A DNA stretch of 64,000 bases, from positions 1,550,001-1,614,000 of the forward strand of contig NZ_CP038634.1 of assembly GCF_004768545.1 (NCBI RefSeq). The letters run 5' to 3'. The DNA comes from Cupriavidus oxalaticus (GTDB taxonomy: Bacteria; Pseudomonadota; Gammaproteobacteria; Burkholderiales; Burkholderiaceae). The notes below the pieces were generated by a model. It was given only the letters and a program-made list of their open reading frames with translations, did no database searches and was not told the origin of the DNA. The stretch's first letter is position 1. Each line of letters starts with the position of its first letter. A program made the translations under genes and the position numbers. This document shows positions 36,465 through 46,033 of this stretch, piece after piece.

Positions 36465-37484
36465 ATGACTTCACGTCCACGAATCGCGATGGTGCTGGGC
36501 GATCCCGCCGGCATCGGCCCCGAGCTGATCGCACGCCTGCTGGCCGACCCGGCCACCAGCGAACAGGCCGACATCCTGCTGATCGCCGACCGCGACGAAT
36601 GGCGCCACGGCATGCAGGTGGCGGGCGTCGAGCTGGCGCTGGCAGAGACCGATACCCTCGCGTTCGCACAAGGCGCGCCGCGCCTCTACCACTGGGAGCT
36701 GGACGGCAAGCCCGCCTATCCGCGCGGCGCATCCAGTGCCGAGGGCGGCCGCTACAGCCTCGGCACGCTGTCGCTCGCGCTGGAGCTGGCGCAGTCGGGC
36801 CAGGCAGATTCGATCCTGTTCGGGCCGCTCAATAAAAGCTCGCTGCATGCCGCCGGCATGGACCATAGCGACGAGCTGCACTGGTTTGCCGAGCAGCTCG
36901 GCTACCACGGCAATTTTTGCGAATTCAACGTGCTCGACGGCCTGTGGACCTCGCGCGTCACCTCGCACGTGGCCCTGAAGGACGTGCCGGCGATGATCAC
37001 GCCGGAACGCGTCGGTGGCGCCATCGACCTGATCGACCAGGCACTGCGCCGCGCCGGCATGGCAAGCCCGCGCATCGCCGTGTGCGGCCTGAATCCGCAC
37101 AACGGCGACAACGGCGCCTTCGGCCGCGAAGAGATCGACGTGATCGCCCCGGCCGTCGCCGCTGCCCGCGGGCGCGGCGTGAACGTCGAGGGCCCGTTCC
37201 CGGCCGACACCATCTTCCTGAAGGTGCAGGGCGGCCCGTCGCAGCGGCAGTTCGACGCCATCGTCACCATGTACCACGACCAGGGACAGATCGGCATCAA
37301 GCTGATGGGATTCTCGCGCGGCGTGACGGTGCAGGGCGGGCTGCCGGTGCCGATCACCACGCCGGCGCACGGTACCGCGTTCGATATCACGCAGCAGGGC
37401 CGCGCCGATCCCGGCGCCACGCAGCAGGCGTTCCAGATCGCCTGCCGCATGGGCGCGCAACGGCGCGCCGCCGCAAACGCCTAG
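36465..37484 (+). CDS. PdxA-family dehydrogenase (PdxA2-like)
   Basis: A 339-residue NAD-dependent oxidative decarboxylase family protein. The N-terminus [21 protein letters not shown], the middle [23 protein letters not shown] with metal ligands, [18 protein letters not shown] and [15 protein letters not shown] cover all conserved PdxA blocks. True PdxA acts in vitamin B6 synthesis, but the catabolic context suggests a PdxA2-type enzyme acting on a four-carbon acid phosphate or a related compound. The usual DUF1537 kinase partner is absent here. ATG 36465 is 22 bases after the Bug stop. TphB-like action on an aromatic diol is a further option, less likely next to sugar-acid genes. Confidence 0.85.
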   Translation: MTSRPRIAMVLGDPAGIGPELIARLLADPATSEQADILLIADRDEWRHGMQVAGVELALAETDTLAFAQGAPRLYHWELDGKPAYPRGASSAEGGRYSLGTLSLALELAQSGQADSILFGPLNKSSLHAAGMDHSDELHWFAEQLGYHGNFCEFNVLDGLWTSRVTSHVALKDVPAMITPERVGGAIDLIDQALRRAGMASPRIAVCGLNPHNGDNGAFGREEIDVIAPAVAAARGRGVNVEGPFPADTIFLKVQGGPSQRQFDAIVTMYHDQGQIGIKLMGFSRGVTVQGGLPVPITTPAHGTAFDITQQGRADPGATQQAFQIACRMGAQRRAAANA

Positions 37485-37572
37485 CCACCATCAATCCATA
37501 CCGGATCAGCATGACCGCCCCCGGCGCGGCCGGGGAGCGTTCGCGCCAACGCATTGCCATCAGGAGCTGAAC

Positions 37573-38748
37573 ATGAAGATCACCAACGTCCGCGCCCGCG
37601 TCTTCGAATGGAAGGGCAAGACCGTGCCGCCGCAGGCGCATTTCTGCACCAACGCCACCGACATCCTGTTCGAGCGCGGCGACGCCATGGGCTCGTTCCG
37701 CTTCCACGGCTGGATGGTGGTCGAGATCGAGACCGATAGCGGGCTGGTCGGCATCGGCAACTGCGCGCTGGCCCCGCGCGTGGCCAAGCAGATCGTCGAC
37801 GAATACCTGGCGCCGGTGGTGATCGGCCAGGACCCGTTCGACAACGAATACCTGTGGCAGAAGATGTACCGCCGCACCCAGGCCTGGGGCCGCAAGGGCA
37901 TCGGCATGGCGGCGATCTCGGCGGTCGATATCGCGCTGTGGGATCTGATGGGCAAGGCCGTCGGCAAGCCGGTGTTCAAGCTGTTGGGGGGGCGCACCAA
38001 GGAGAAGATCTGGTGCTATGCCTCCAAGCTCTACAACAACGACGACCGCGACGCCTTCCTGGCCGAAGCGCAAGGCTACCTCGACCAGGGCTTTACCGCG
38101 ATGAAGATGCGCTTCGGCTACGGCCCCAAGGACGGCCCTGCCGGCATGCGGAAGAACATCGAGCAGGTGCGGCTGCTGCGCGAGCTGGTCGGCGACGGCG
38201 TCGACATCATGCTGGAGTGCTACATGGGCTGGACGCTGGAATACGCGCGCCGCATGCTGCCGCGCCTGGCGGAGTTCAATCCCCGCTGGCTGGAAGAGCC
38301 GGTGATCGCCGACGATATCGAAGGCTATGTTGAGCTGAAGAAGGCGAGCCCGTTCCCGATCTCCGGCGGCGAGCACGAGTTCACTTCGTACGGCTTCAAG
38401 GACCTGCTGGAGCGCCGCGCCGTCGACGTGATCCAGTACGACACCAACCGCGTCGGCGGCATCACCGCGGCGCAGAAGATCAACGCGATGGCCGAGGCGT
38501 GGTCGGTGCCGGTGATCCCGCACGCGGGGCAGATGCATAACTACCACCTGACCATGGCGTCGACCGCATCGCCGATGTCGGAGTACTTCCCCGTGCACGA
38601 CGTCGAGGTCGGCAACGAGCTGTTTTACTACATCTTCAAGGGGGATCCGGCCCCGGACAACGGCTACCTGCAGCTTGACGACAACCTGCCGGGGCTGGGG
38701 CTGGAGTTGAACGAGGAGTACTTCAGCCAGTTCAACATCATCGGCTGA
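37573..38748 (+). CDS. Enolase-superfamily sugar-acid dehydratase (RhmD-like)
   Basis: A 391-residue mandelate racemase/muconate lactonizing enzyme family protein. The barrel domain has [19 protein letters not shown] and the three metal ligands in [14 protein letters not shown] and SGGEHEFTS, with a catalytic His in [12 protein letters not shown]. Spacing and the FGYGP-DG-AGMRKN segment are like L-rhamnonate and L-lyxonate dehydratases, which make 2-keto-3-deoxy acids. AGGAGCTGAAC precedes ATG 37573. It is third in the Bug-PdxA-dehydratase unit. The exact acid cannot be read. A small hairpin (37519-37535) lies in the gap to the PdxA gene. Confidence 0.88.
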   Translation: MKITNVRARVFEWKGKTVPPQAHFCTNATDILFERGDAMGSFRFHGWMVVEIETDSGLVGIGNCALAPRVAKQIVDEYLAPVVIGQDPFDNEYLWQKMYRRTQAWGRKGIGMAAISAVDIALWDLMGKAVGKPVFKLLGGRTKEKIWCYASKLYNNDDRDAFLAEAQGYLDQGFTAMKMRFGYGPKDGPAGMRKNIEQVRLLRELVGDGVDIMLECYMGWTLEYARRMLPRLAEFNPRWLEEPVIADDIEGYVELKKASPFPISGGEHEFTSYGFKDLLERRAVDVIQYDTNRVGGITAAQKINAMAEAWSVPVIPHAGQMHNYHLTMASTASPMSEYFPVHDVEVGNELFYYIFKGDPAPDNGYLQLDDNLPGLGLELNEEYFSQFNIIG

Positions 38749-38833
38749 CAGGCTGACAGGCGGGCTGTCGCTGGCTGACCGGCCCTGGCGCACTACAATC
38801 AAGAAGCGCAATGCCCTTGTGCTGGAGTTCGCC

Positions 38834-39400
38834 ATGGCCAGATCCCGCCGTCTGCTGGCCGCCTGCGCGGCACCCATGGGCCTGATGTGTGCCATCGGTG
38901 CCGTCAGCGCCTTCAGTGCCTTCGCCGCGCCGCCTGCCGGAACGCTGACAGTTTCCTTCCCCCATCCCGAAACCTACACCGATGCCGCCTACCGCAGCGC
39001 ATACGGCAGCGACCGCGAGCGCGCGCAGGTGATGAACGATATCCGCCGACACTTCGACGAGCTGGCGGCACGCTACCTGCCGCAGGGCTATGCGCTCAGC
39101 ATCGCGGTGCTGGATGTCGATCTCGCAGGACATTTCGAGCCATGGCGCGTGCGCGGCGATGACGTGCGCATCGTGCGCGATGTCACCTGGCCGCGCATGA
39201 CGCTGCGCTATGAACTGCGCGGCAGCGACGGTGCCGTGATCGGCAGCGGCGAGCAGCGCATCTCCGACCAGAACTTCAACATGGGTGTCAACGTCTACAG
39301 CCAGAGCGACAGGCTGCGCTATGAAAAGGCGATGATGGACCGCTGGTTCGACGAGACCGTCAGGCGCCGGATCGCAGCGCGCGAGGACGGGCAGGGATGA
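38834..39400 (+). CDS. DUF3016 family secreted protein
   Basis: A 188-residue protein with a signal peptide (residues 1 to about 33, SAFAA) and the DUF3016 features: LTVSFPHPETYTDAAYRSAYGSDRERA, QVMNDIRRHFDELAARYLPQGYAL, LDVDLAGHFEPW and VRIVRDVTWPRMTLRYEL. The function of the family is unknown. It sits between catabolic genes but has no evident link with them. The ATG at 38834 is preferred over a start 15 bases upstream. The gap before it contains a duplicated GGCTGACA. Confidence 0.88.
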   Translation: MARSRRLLAACAAPMGLMCAIGAVSAFSAFAAPPAGTLTVSFPHPETYTDAAYRSAYGSDRERAQVMNDIRRHFDELAARYLPQGYALSIAVLDVDLAGHFEPWRVRGDDVRIVRDVTWPRMTLRYELRGSDGAVIGSGEQRISDQNFNMGVNVYSQSDRLRYEKAMMDRWFDETVRRRIAAREDGQG

Positions 39401-39419
39401 TCTGAAGCGGGCATTAGCA

Positions 39420-40400
39420 CTACGGGCCGTAGATGCGCAGCGCCGTCTCGCGCAGCGCATCCGCGACCAGCAGCGCGCCGGGCGACATCAGCCGGTCGGT
39501 CGGCGTGATCAGGCCGAAGTCGTCCATATGGCAGGGCATCGCCATCGGCAGCACCTCCACCATGCCGAACGCCGCGTAGTACTGCGCAACATCCGCGGTC
39601 AGCACCGCGATCATGTCTGACTGCGTCACCATGCGCGTCAGGAACAGCAGCGCGGCGGTTTCCACCACGTTGGTCGGCGGCGCCAGGCTCGCGCGCTGGA
39701 ACATCAGCTCGAAGCGGTGGCGCAGCACCGTGCCGGCCGGCGGTATCATCCAGGCGGCGTCGGTGGTGTCGGCCAGCGACAGGGCGGGCGCCGCCAGCAT
39801 CGGGTGGCCGGGCCGCACCACGGCGCAGACGGGCTCTTCCGCCATCGGCTCGTAGCGCAACCGGCCCTTGTCGTGCTCGGGAAACAGCCGCGCGACCACC
39901 ATGTCCAGCTTCTCCTGCCCCAGCCGGTCGAGCAGCACGTTGCTGTTGTCGATCTCCACCGAGACCCGCAATCCCGGATAGCTGGCCTTCACCCGGGCGA
40001 TCGCCGGCGGCAGCAGCCGCACGCCGGGCGAGGTGATCGCACCGATCGCCACGTGGCCGAGCCGGCCCGCCTTCAACGCCAGCACTTCCTCGCGCGCCTG
40101 GTTCAGGCTGCCGATCGCCGCGCGCGCGTGCCGGATCATCGCGCGGCCATAGTCCGTCGGCGCCATGCCGCGCGGAAGGCGCTCGAACAGGGGGACCGAC
40201 AGCATCTCTTCCAGCTCGCGCAGCAGCTTGGACGCGGCCGGCTGCGTCATCGCCAGCCGTTCCGCGGCGCGGTGGATGCTGCCCTCGTCGGCGACGGCCA
40301 GTAAAAGCAGCAGCTGGCGCGTCTTCAGGCGGGTGTGGCTGTGCCATACGGGTGCCGCAGGTGCTGCATCAGCCGCGACGGAAAGGTTGGGGGCGTCCAT
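39420..40400 (-). CDS. LysR-family regulator, GbpR-like (third of three)
   Basis: A 326-residue LysR protein, RLKTRQLLLLLAVADEGSIHRAAERL and TQPAASKLLRELEEMLSVPLFERLPRGM, with a 25-residue N-terminal extension rich in Ala/Pro. The start at ATG 40400 follows from the divergent promoter; the frame stays open antisense to the whole dehydratase gene. It is divergent from the IlvD/Edd gene and probably controls that gene and the downstream MFS permease through the repeats at 40416-40465. Confidence 0.88.
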   Translation of the reverse strand: MDAPNLSVAADAAPAAPVWHSHTRLKTRQLLLLLAVADEGSIHRAAERLAMTQPAASKLLRELEEMLSVPLFERLPRGMAPTDYGRAMIRHARAAIGSLNQAREEVLALKAGRLGHVAIGAITSPGVRLLPPAIARVKASYPGLRVSVEIDNSNVLLDRLGQEKLDMVVARLFPEHDKGRLRYEPMAEEPVCAVVRPGHPMLAAPALSLADTTDAAWMIPPAGTVLRHRFELMFQRASLAPPTNVVETAALLFLTRMVTQSDMIAVLTADVAQYYAAFGMVEVLPMAMPCHMDDFGLITPTDRLMSPGALLVADALRETALRIYGP

Positions 40401-40415
40401 AGGGTAAATACCAAT

Positions 40416-40465
40416 GCCGATATCGATATCGCAAATGCCGAACTCTTCATTAGTAGCATATCGGC
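40416..40465. promoter_or_regulatory. Inverted repeats in the divergent LysR / IlvD-Edd promoter
   Basis: GCCGATAT (40416-40423) is repeated in inverse orientation as ATATCGGC (40458-40465). A 14-base perfect palindrome CGATATCGATATCG (40418-40431) overlaps the left arm. They lie in the 192-base gap between the two start codons. This fits two half-site regions for a tetrameric LysR regulator. Confidence 0.55.
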
Positions 40466-40592
40466 AAGCTGCATACACTCCGTCCGACAAAACAACAACG
40501 ACAGGAGACAGCGTGGAGCCCGCCAGGCCGCTGGATCCGTCGTCCCTGCCATTCCCGCCGCCTTCCCGGGCAGCCCTCGCATCAGGAACAAC

Positions 40593-42338
40593 ATGTCGGA
40601 TTCCAAGGACAAGCAACGCAAGCCGCTGCGCTCGACGGCGTGGTTCGGCACCGCCGACAAGAACGGCTTCATGTATCGCAGCTGGATGAAAAACCAGGGC
40701 ATTCCCGAGCACGCGTTCGACGGCCGCCCGGTGATCGGCATCTGCAATACGTGGTCGGAACTCACGCCCTGCAACGCGCATTTCCGCAAGCTGGCCGAGC
40801 ACGTCAAGCGTGGCGTGTACGAGGCCGGCGGCTTCCCGGTGGAATTCCCGGTGTTTTCCAACGGCGAATCGAACCTGCGCCCGACCGCCATGCTGACACG
40901 CAACCTGGCCGCGATGGACGTGGAAGAAGCGATCCGCGGCAATCCGATCGATGCGGTGGTGCTGCTGACCGGCTGCGACAAGACCACGCCGGCGCTGCTG
41001 ATGGGCGCGGCCAGCTGCGACGTGCCGGCCATCGTCGTTACCGGCGGGCCCATGCTCAACGGCAAGCTCGACGGCAAGGACATCGGCTCGGGCACTGCGG
41101 TGTGGCAGCTGCATGAATCGCTGAAGGCAGGCGAGATCAACCTGCACCAGTTCCTGTCGGCCGAAGCCGGCATGTCGCGCTCGGCCGGCACCTGCAACAC
41201 CATGGGCACCGCCTCGACCATGGCCTGCATGGCCGAAGCGCTGGGCACGTCGCTGCCGCACAACGCGGCGATCCCGGCGGTCGATTCGCGCCGCTACGTG
41301 CTGGCGCACATGTCCGGCATCCGCATCGTGGAGATGGCGCGCGAGGACCTGACGCTGTCGAAGATCCTGACGCGCCAGGCGTTCGAGAACGCGATCCGCG
41401 TCAATGCGGCGATCGGCGGCTCGACCAACGCCGTGATCCACCTGAAGGCGATCGCCGGCCGCATCGGCGTGCCGCTGGAGCTGGAAGACTGGAGCAACGT
41501 GGGGCTCGACACGCCGACCATCGTCGACCTGATGCCGTCGGGCCGCTTCCTGATGGAAGAGTTCTACTACGCGGGCGGCCTGCCCGCGGTGCTGCGCCGC
41601 ATGGGCGAGGCCGGCCTGCTGCCGCATCCGGGCGCGCTGACCGTCAACGGCAAGGCGATCTGGGACAACGTCAGGGATGCGCCGATCACCAACGACGAAG
41701 TCATCCGACCGCTGGATAAGCCGCTGATCCGCGACGGCAGCATCCGCATCCTGCGCGGCAACCTGTCGCCGCGCGGCGCGGTGCTCAAGCCGTCGGCGGC
41801 AACGCCCAAGCTGCTGCGCCACCGCGGCCGCGCGGTGGTGTTCGAGAACCTGGAGCACTACAAGGAGCGCATCGTCGATGAATCGCTCGATGTCGACGAG
41901 AATTCCGTCCTCGTCCTCAAGCGCTGCGGCCCGCGCGGCTATCCCGGCATGGCCGAGGTCGGCAACATGGGCCTGCCGCCCAAGCTGCTGCGCCAGGGCA
42001 TCAAGGACATGGTGCGCATATCCGATGCACGCATGAGCGGCACCGCCTACGGCACCGTGGTGCTGCACGTGGCGCCCGAGGCCGCCGCCGGCGGGCCGCT
42101 GGCGATCGTGCGCGACGGCGACTGGATCGAGCTGGACTGCGAGGCCGGGCGCCTGCACCTGGATATCGATCCCGCCGAGTTCGAACGCCGCATGGCCGAC
42201 GTGCAGCCGCTGCAGGCGCCCGCCGACGGCGGTTATCGCAAGCTCTACGTCAACCACGTGCTGCAGGCCGACGAAGGTTGCGACCTCGACTTCCTGGTCG
42301 GCTGCCGCGGACGTGAAGTGCCGCGCCACTCGCACTGA
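40593..42338 (+). CDS. IlvD/Edd-family dehydratase, probable L-arabinonate/D-xylonate-type
   Basis: A 581-residue Fe-S dehydratase. Cluster and metal ligands are seen in ICNTWSELTPCN, LLTGCDKTTPALLMGAASCDVPA and GMSRSAGTCNTMGTASTM, and C-terminal SDARMSGTAYGTVVLHV completes the family. Length and the N-terminal LRSTAWFGTADKNGFMYRSWMKNQG are typical of sugar-acid dehydratases of the pentonate branch, not of dihydroxyacid dehydratase or Edd proper. It would supply 2-keto-3-deoxy-pentonate to the DHDPS-family enzyme at 33323. ATG 40593 follows CAGGAACAAC. It precedes the MFS permease by 75 bases. Confidence 0.9.
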   Translation: MSDSKDKQRKPLRSTAWFGTADKNGFMYRSWMKNQGIPEHAFDGRPVIGICNTWSELTPCNAHFRKLAEHVKRGVYEAGGFPVEFPVFSNGESNLRPTAMLTRNLAAMDVEEAIRGNPIDAVVLLTGCDKTTPALLMGAASCDVPAIVVTGGPMLNGKLDGKDIGSGTAVWQLHESLKAGEINLHQFLSAEAGMSRSAGTCNTMGTASTMACMAEALGTSLPHNAAIPAVDSRRYVLAHMSGIRIVEMAREDLTLSKILTRQAFENAIRVNAAIGGSTNAVIHLKAIAGRIGVPLELEDWSNVGLDTPTIVDLMPSGRFLMEEFYYAGGLPAVLRRMGEAGLLPHPGALTVNGKAIWDNVRDAPITNDEVIRPLDKPLIRDGSIRILRGNLSPRGAVLKPSAATPKLLRHRGRAVVFENLEHYKERIVDESLDVDENSVLVLKRCGPRGYPGMAEVGNMGLPPKLLRQGIKDMVRISDARMSGTAYGTVVLHVAPEAAAGGPLAIVRDGDWIELDCEAGRLHLDIDPAEFERRMADVQPLQAPADGGYRKLYVNHVLQADEGCDLDFLVGCRGREVPRHSH

Positions 42339-42413
42339 TTCCATCCCATTGCATTGAATGCGCGCGGCCCCGGCGGCGCGCGCGACCCCTTACAAGAACA
42401 GAGGAGACTAGCC

Positions 42414-43778
42414 ATGCAAGGCACACAGACCGCGCCGCTGGAGCGCGCCGTCCCAGCACAGGAAACCGGCGCACAGGCGCAGGAAGAGACCCGCATCGTC
42501 GGCATGCTGGTGCGCCGGCTGATCCCGTTCCTGGCGCTGATCTACGTGGTCGCGTATATCGACCGCTCGGTGGTCGGCTTTGCCAAGCTGCACATGAACG
42601 CGGCGATCGGCATCAGCGACGCGGCCTATGGCCTGGGCGCGGGTTTGTTCTTCGTCGGCTATTTCCTGTGCGAGGTGCCGAGCAACCTGGCGCTGGAGCG
42701 CTTCGGCGCGCGCCGCTGGTTCGCGCGCATCCTGCTGACCTGGGGCCTGATCACCATGGCGATGGCGTTCACGCAGGGCGCGCACAGCTTCTACGTGCTG
42801 CGCTTCCTGCTGGGCGCGGCCGAAGCCGGCCTGTATCCGGGCATCCTGTACTTCCTGACCAAGTGGTTCCCGATGCGGCATCGCGCGCGCATCATCGGCC
42901 TGCTGGTGCTGGCCCAGCCGATCGCGCTGATCATCACCGGACCGATTGCAGGCCTGGTGCTGTCGACACAGGGGCTGTTCGGCATGTCCAACTGGCAGAC
43001 GCTGTTCGTGCTGAGCGGCCTGCCCGCGGTGCTGCTGTGCCTGCCGACGCTGCGCATCCTGCCGGAATCGCCCGCCAGTGCCGCATGGCTGGCACCGGCC
43101 GACCGCGCCTGGATCGAGCGCGAACTCGCCGCCGACCAGGCCGCCTATGCGCTCAAGCCGCACGGCAATCCTCTGCAGGCGCTCAGGGACAAGCGCGTGC
43201 TGCTGCTGTCGCTGCTGTTCCTGCCGTTCCCGCTGAGCATCTACGGGCTATCGCTGTGGCTGCCGACCATCATCAAGCAGTTCGGCGTGACCGATGCAAT
43301 GACCGGCCTGCTGTCGGCGGTGCCCTACCTGTTCGCCGTGGTCGGCCTGTACCTGGTGCCGCGCCACTCGGACCGCAAGGGCGAGCGCTACGGCCATATC
43401 GTGGTGGTGTCGGGGATGGCAGCGATCACCATGGCGCTGAGCGCCTGGGTGCAGTCGCCGGTGCTGCAGTTCCTGTTTATCTGCCTGACCGCGTTCTCGA
43501 TCTATTCGATCCAGGCGGTGGTATGGGCACTGCCGGGCGAATTCCTGACCGGCGCCAGCGCCGCGGTGGGGATTGCCACCATCAACTCGCTGGCCAACCT
43601 CGGCGGCTACTTCGGGCCGTATGGCATCGGCGTGATCAAGGACGCCACCGGCAGCCTGGCGGCGGGGCTGTACTTCCTGGCGGCGATGCTGGTGTTCGCG
43701 GTGGTGATGGCGTTCGTGGTGCGCGCCGCGCTGCGGCCGGCGGCGCGCGCCGGTGCGGCGCAGCAGGCCGGTGCCTGA
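42414..43778 (+). CDS. MFS permease, anion:cation symporter (ACS) family
   Basis: A 454-residue inner-membrane protein with 12 predicted helices. The ACS pattern is clear: FLALIYVVAYIDRSVVGFAKLHM, GLGAGLFFVGYFLCEVPSNLALERFGARRW and GAAEAGLYPGILYFLTKWFP. Members import sugar acids such as glucarate, galactonate or hexuronates with H+ or Na+. Being downstream of the dehydratase with GAGGAGACT before its ATG, it is the likely pentonate importer of the island. Confidence 0.9.
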   Translation: MQGTQTAPLERAVPAQETGAQAQEETRIVGMLVRRLIPFLALIYVVAYIDRSVVGFAKLHMNAAIGISDAAYGLGAGLFFVGYFLCEVPSNLALERFGARRWFARILLTWGLITMAMAFTQGAHSFYVLRFLLGAAEAGLYPGILYFLTKWFPMRHRARIIGLLVLAQPIALIITGPIAGLVLSTQGLFGMSNWQTLFVLSGLPAVLLCLPTLRILPESPASAAWLAPADRAWIERELAADQAAYALKPHGNPLQALRDKRVLLLSLLFLPFPLSIYGLSLWLPTIIKQFGVTDAMTGLLSAVPYLFAVVGLYLVPRHSDRKGERYGHIVVVSGMAAITMALSAWVQSPVLQFLFICLTAFSIYSIQAVVWALPGEFLTGASAAVGIATINSLANLGGYFGPYGIGVIKDATGSLAAGLYFLAAMLVFAVVMAFVVRAALRPAARAGAAQQAGA

Positions 43779-43787
43779 CCGCAATCG

Positions 43788-44024
43788 TCACGGCCGCCGC
43801 TTCTTCCACTCGTAGTCGGGCGGCGGATCCGCCGCGCCGGCGCGGCCGACCGAGTTGGGGTTTTCCGAGCACAGTGTGACAAAGCTCACCGGCTCGCCCG
43901 CATGCTGGCGCTGGCGCAGCGCTTCGGTGAAGTGCAGCGCCTCGCGCATCGCGTCGCTCGGGAACGACTGCGCGTGCGGCGTCAGTCCGGTGCCGTGGGC
44001 TTCGGACCAGTAGACCATGTACAT
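43788..44024 (-). CDS. Small conserved-looking hypothetical protein
   Basis: A 78-residue protein beginning MYMVYWSEAHGTGLTPHAQSF. It contains SDAMREALHFTEALRQRQHAGEPVSFVTLCSENPNSVG and ends DYEWKKRRP. The length, charged helix and GAGAGGA ribosome site before ATG 44024 support a real gene; the larger antisense frame around it is not. No family name can be given from sight. It is convergent with the MFS permease and divergent from the acetyltransferase gene. Confidence 0.7.
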   Translation of the reverse strand: MYMVYWSEAHGTGLTPHAQSFPSDAMREALHFTEALRQRQHAGEPVSFVTLCSENPNSVGRAGAADPPPDYEWKKRRP

Positions 44025-44223
44025 AAGGCATTCCTCTCGATTGCGCCGGTGACCACGAGGCGCTGCAACCTTCGTTCCCGGCAGGGCAGGGGCGAAGGCA
44101 GGGTTCGCGGTGCATGCCGATTGCAATCTGTTCCTCGGACTTTTGCAAGCTTTGGCGTGCCACGGGCACAATGGGCGTTTCTGGCATCGTCGCTGTGCCG
44201 TTCCCGTCTCGTCCCGATACTCC

Positions 44224-44778
44224 ATGCACTCCATGCCCGATATTGCGCTGATTCCCGCCACCGCAGCCGATGCCGACCGCCTCGCCGCCATGCACACCGC
44301 CAGCTGGCAGCACACCTATCCCGGCATGCTGCCAGACGCGTACCTGCGCGAGCAGGCCAATCCGGAGCGGCTGGCGGCCTGGCGCGCGCGCATGCATGAC
44401 GGCGCGGATGGCCCCGTGGAGGCCACGCTGGCGCTGGTCGATGGCGCGGACGCCGGCTTTGCCTGCCTGTTGCCCGAGGCCGACCCCCGCTACGGCATCT
44501 ACCTGGACAACCTGCATGTCCTGCCTGCCTTCCATGGCCAGGGACTGGGCAAGCGGCTGCTGGCGCATTGCGTGCAGCGCGTGGCGCAGCGCTGGCCCGG
44601 GCAGCCGCTGTTCCTCTATGTGCTCGAGGCCAATACGCAGGCGCGCGAGTTCTACCAGCGGCTGGGCGGCGAGGCATCGGAACCGTTCGAAGACGATTTC
44701 CACGGCCCGGGCCTGCGCGTCATGGTGCGGCGCGTGACCTGGCCCGACGTGGCGGCGCTGGCCAGGCGGCTGGCGTAA
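44224..44778 (+). CDS. GNAT-family N-acetyltransferase
   Basis: A 184-residue acetyltransferase. The acetyl-CoA pyrophosphate loop reads VLPAFHGQGLGKRLL (Q/R-x-x-G-x-G type), with LYVLEANTQAREFYQRLGG as the motif B region. The N-terminal IALIPATAADADRLAAMHTASWQHTYPGMLP is common in this family. An ATG at 44233 is an equal alternative start. The substrate is unknown. Confidence 0.85.
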   Translation: MHSMPDIALIPATAADADRLAAMHTASWQHTYPGMLPDAYLREQANPERLAAWRARMHDGADGPVEATLALVDGADAGFACLLPEADPRYGIYLDNLHVLPAFHGQGLGKRLLAHCVQRVAQRWPGQPLFLYVLEANTQAREFYQRLGGEASEPFEDDFHGPGLRVMVRRVTWPDVAALARRLA

Positions 44779-44864
44779 CGCAGGGATGGCGGGCACGGCA
44801 GGCGTTGCCGAACCGCTTGCCCCTGGCCTACCATCGCCGGCATGCCAACCGGAGGCGCCCAGCC

Positions 44865-46007
44865 ATGATCCTGTCGACCGCCAGCTTGCCTCAGCACAAC
44901 CGTTCTCGCCTGTCCCTGGCCCTGGCCGCTGCAGCCATGACTGTGGTACTGGCCGGCTGCGCCGGCACGACGGCAGTGCCGCCCGCCGCGGCCAAGGCTG
45001 CCGATACCGCGGTGGCCGCACCGCACTGGCAACGCGTGCATCTTGGCGCTGGCGCCGGCTATGACTTCCCGGTCTATGCCAACCACCGGCTCGACGGCGA
45101 CCTGTCGCGCATTCGTGAAGTCGTGTTTGTCCAGCATGGCCTGCAGCGCAACGGCGACGACTACTATGCCGCCGGCGCCGAACTGCTGAAGGCCAGCGGC
45201 CGCAAGCCGGACGAGGTGCTGCTGCTCGCGCCGAATTTTCCCGGCACGCCTGACCAGAAGAAGGGTTTTACCGGCATGCCGCAATGGTCGGTGCAAGGCT
45301 GGCTCAGCGGCGAGGACGCGATCGACGGCCCGGCCCGCGTCAGTTCGCTGCAGGTGCTCGACGACCTGCTCGCCTTCGTCACCGACAAGGCGCGGCTGCC
45401 GCAGGTCAGCAAGGTGACGGTGGCCGGCCATTCCGGCGGCGCCCAGGTCGTGCACCGCTACGCGGTGCTGAACAATGTCGACGAGCGCATCCGCGCGGGC
45501 GGCATCGACCTGCGCTACGTCGTGGCCAATCCGTCGTCCTACCTGTATTTCACGCCGGTACGGCCGGCCGGCGCCAATGGCAAGTCGTTCGCGCCGTATG
45601 ACAAGGCCATTTGCCCGGACTACGACAAGTACAGCTACGGCGTGCAGGACATGGTGCCGTACGCGAGAGGTGCCGACGGCATGGCGCTGTACAAGCGCTA
45701 TGCCGGGCGCAAGGTGACCTATCTCGCCGGCACCGAGGACAACGATCCCAACCACCGCGTACTCGACAAGGCCTGCGGCGCCGAGGCCGAGGGCGCGACG
45801 CGGCTGCAGCGTGCGCGCGGCTACCTGCGCTACGAGCGCTACCTCGCCAGCCCGGGCCTGGCCATCCGCCATCAGGCGTATGAAGTGGTGGGCGTGGGGC
45901 ACGACCAGGCGCGCATGTTCGGTTCGCAGTGCGGGGCGCGGGCGGTGTTCGGCATGCCTGAAGCCGCCAATGCCGGCGGTGCGGCCTGCCGTGCGCCGCA
46001 GCTCTGA
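44865..46007 (+). CDS. Lipoprotein alpha/beta-hydrolase-fold protein, unknown substrate
   Basis: A 380-residue protein with a lipobox (VVLAG-C, Cys about residue 32), so likely anchored in a membrane on the periplasmic side. The fold features are EVVFVQHGLQRNGDDYYAAG, the nucleophile elbow VAGHSGGAQVV (G-x-S-x-G) and a C-terminal VVGVGHDQARMFGS holding the likely catalytic His. GGAGGCGCCC precedes ATG 44865. Similar proteins are annotated only as hydrolases, and the substrate is unknown. Confidence 0.8.
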   Translation: MILSTASLPQHNRSRLSLALAAAAMTVVLAGCAGTTAVPPAAAKAADTAVAAPHWQRVHLGAGAGYDFPVYANHRLDGDLSRIREVVFVQHGLQRNGDDYYAAGAELLKASGRKPDEVLLLAPNFPGTPDQKKGFTGMPQWSVQGWLSGEDAIDGPARVSSLQVLDDLLAFVTDKARLPQVSKVTVAGHSGGAQVVHRYAVLNNVDERIRAGGIDLRYVVANPSSYLYFTPVRPAGANGKSFAPYDKAICPDYDKYSYGVQDMVPYARGADGMALYKRYAGRKVTYLAGTEDNDPNHRVLDKACGAEAEGATRLQRARGYLRYERYLASPGLAIRHQAYEVVGVGHDQARMFGSQCGARAVFGMPEAANAGGAACRAPQL

Positions 46008-46033
46008 GGCGGGCGCATCCGGACACCGTCACG

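Noticed and set aside
37518..37535. GC-rich hairpin between the PdxA and enolase-superfamily genes as a terminator
   Set aside because: No T-run follows and the genes appear to form one transcript.
39420..42344. A 974-codon open frame on the minus strand covering the lysR gene and running antisense through the whole IlvD/Edd gene
   Set aside because: Only the part from 40400 downward is LysR-like. The rest is the antisense of a conserved dehydratase, kept open by third-position G/C bias.
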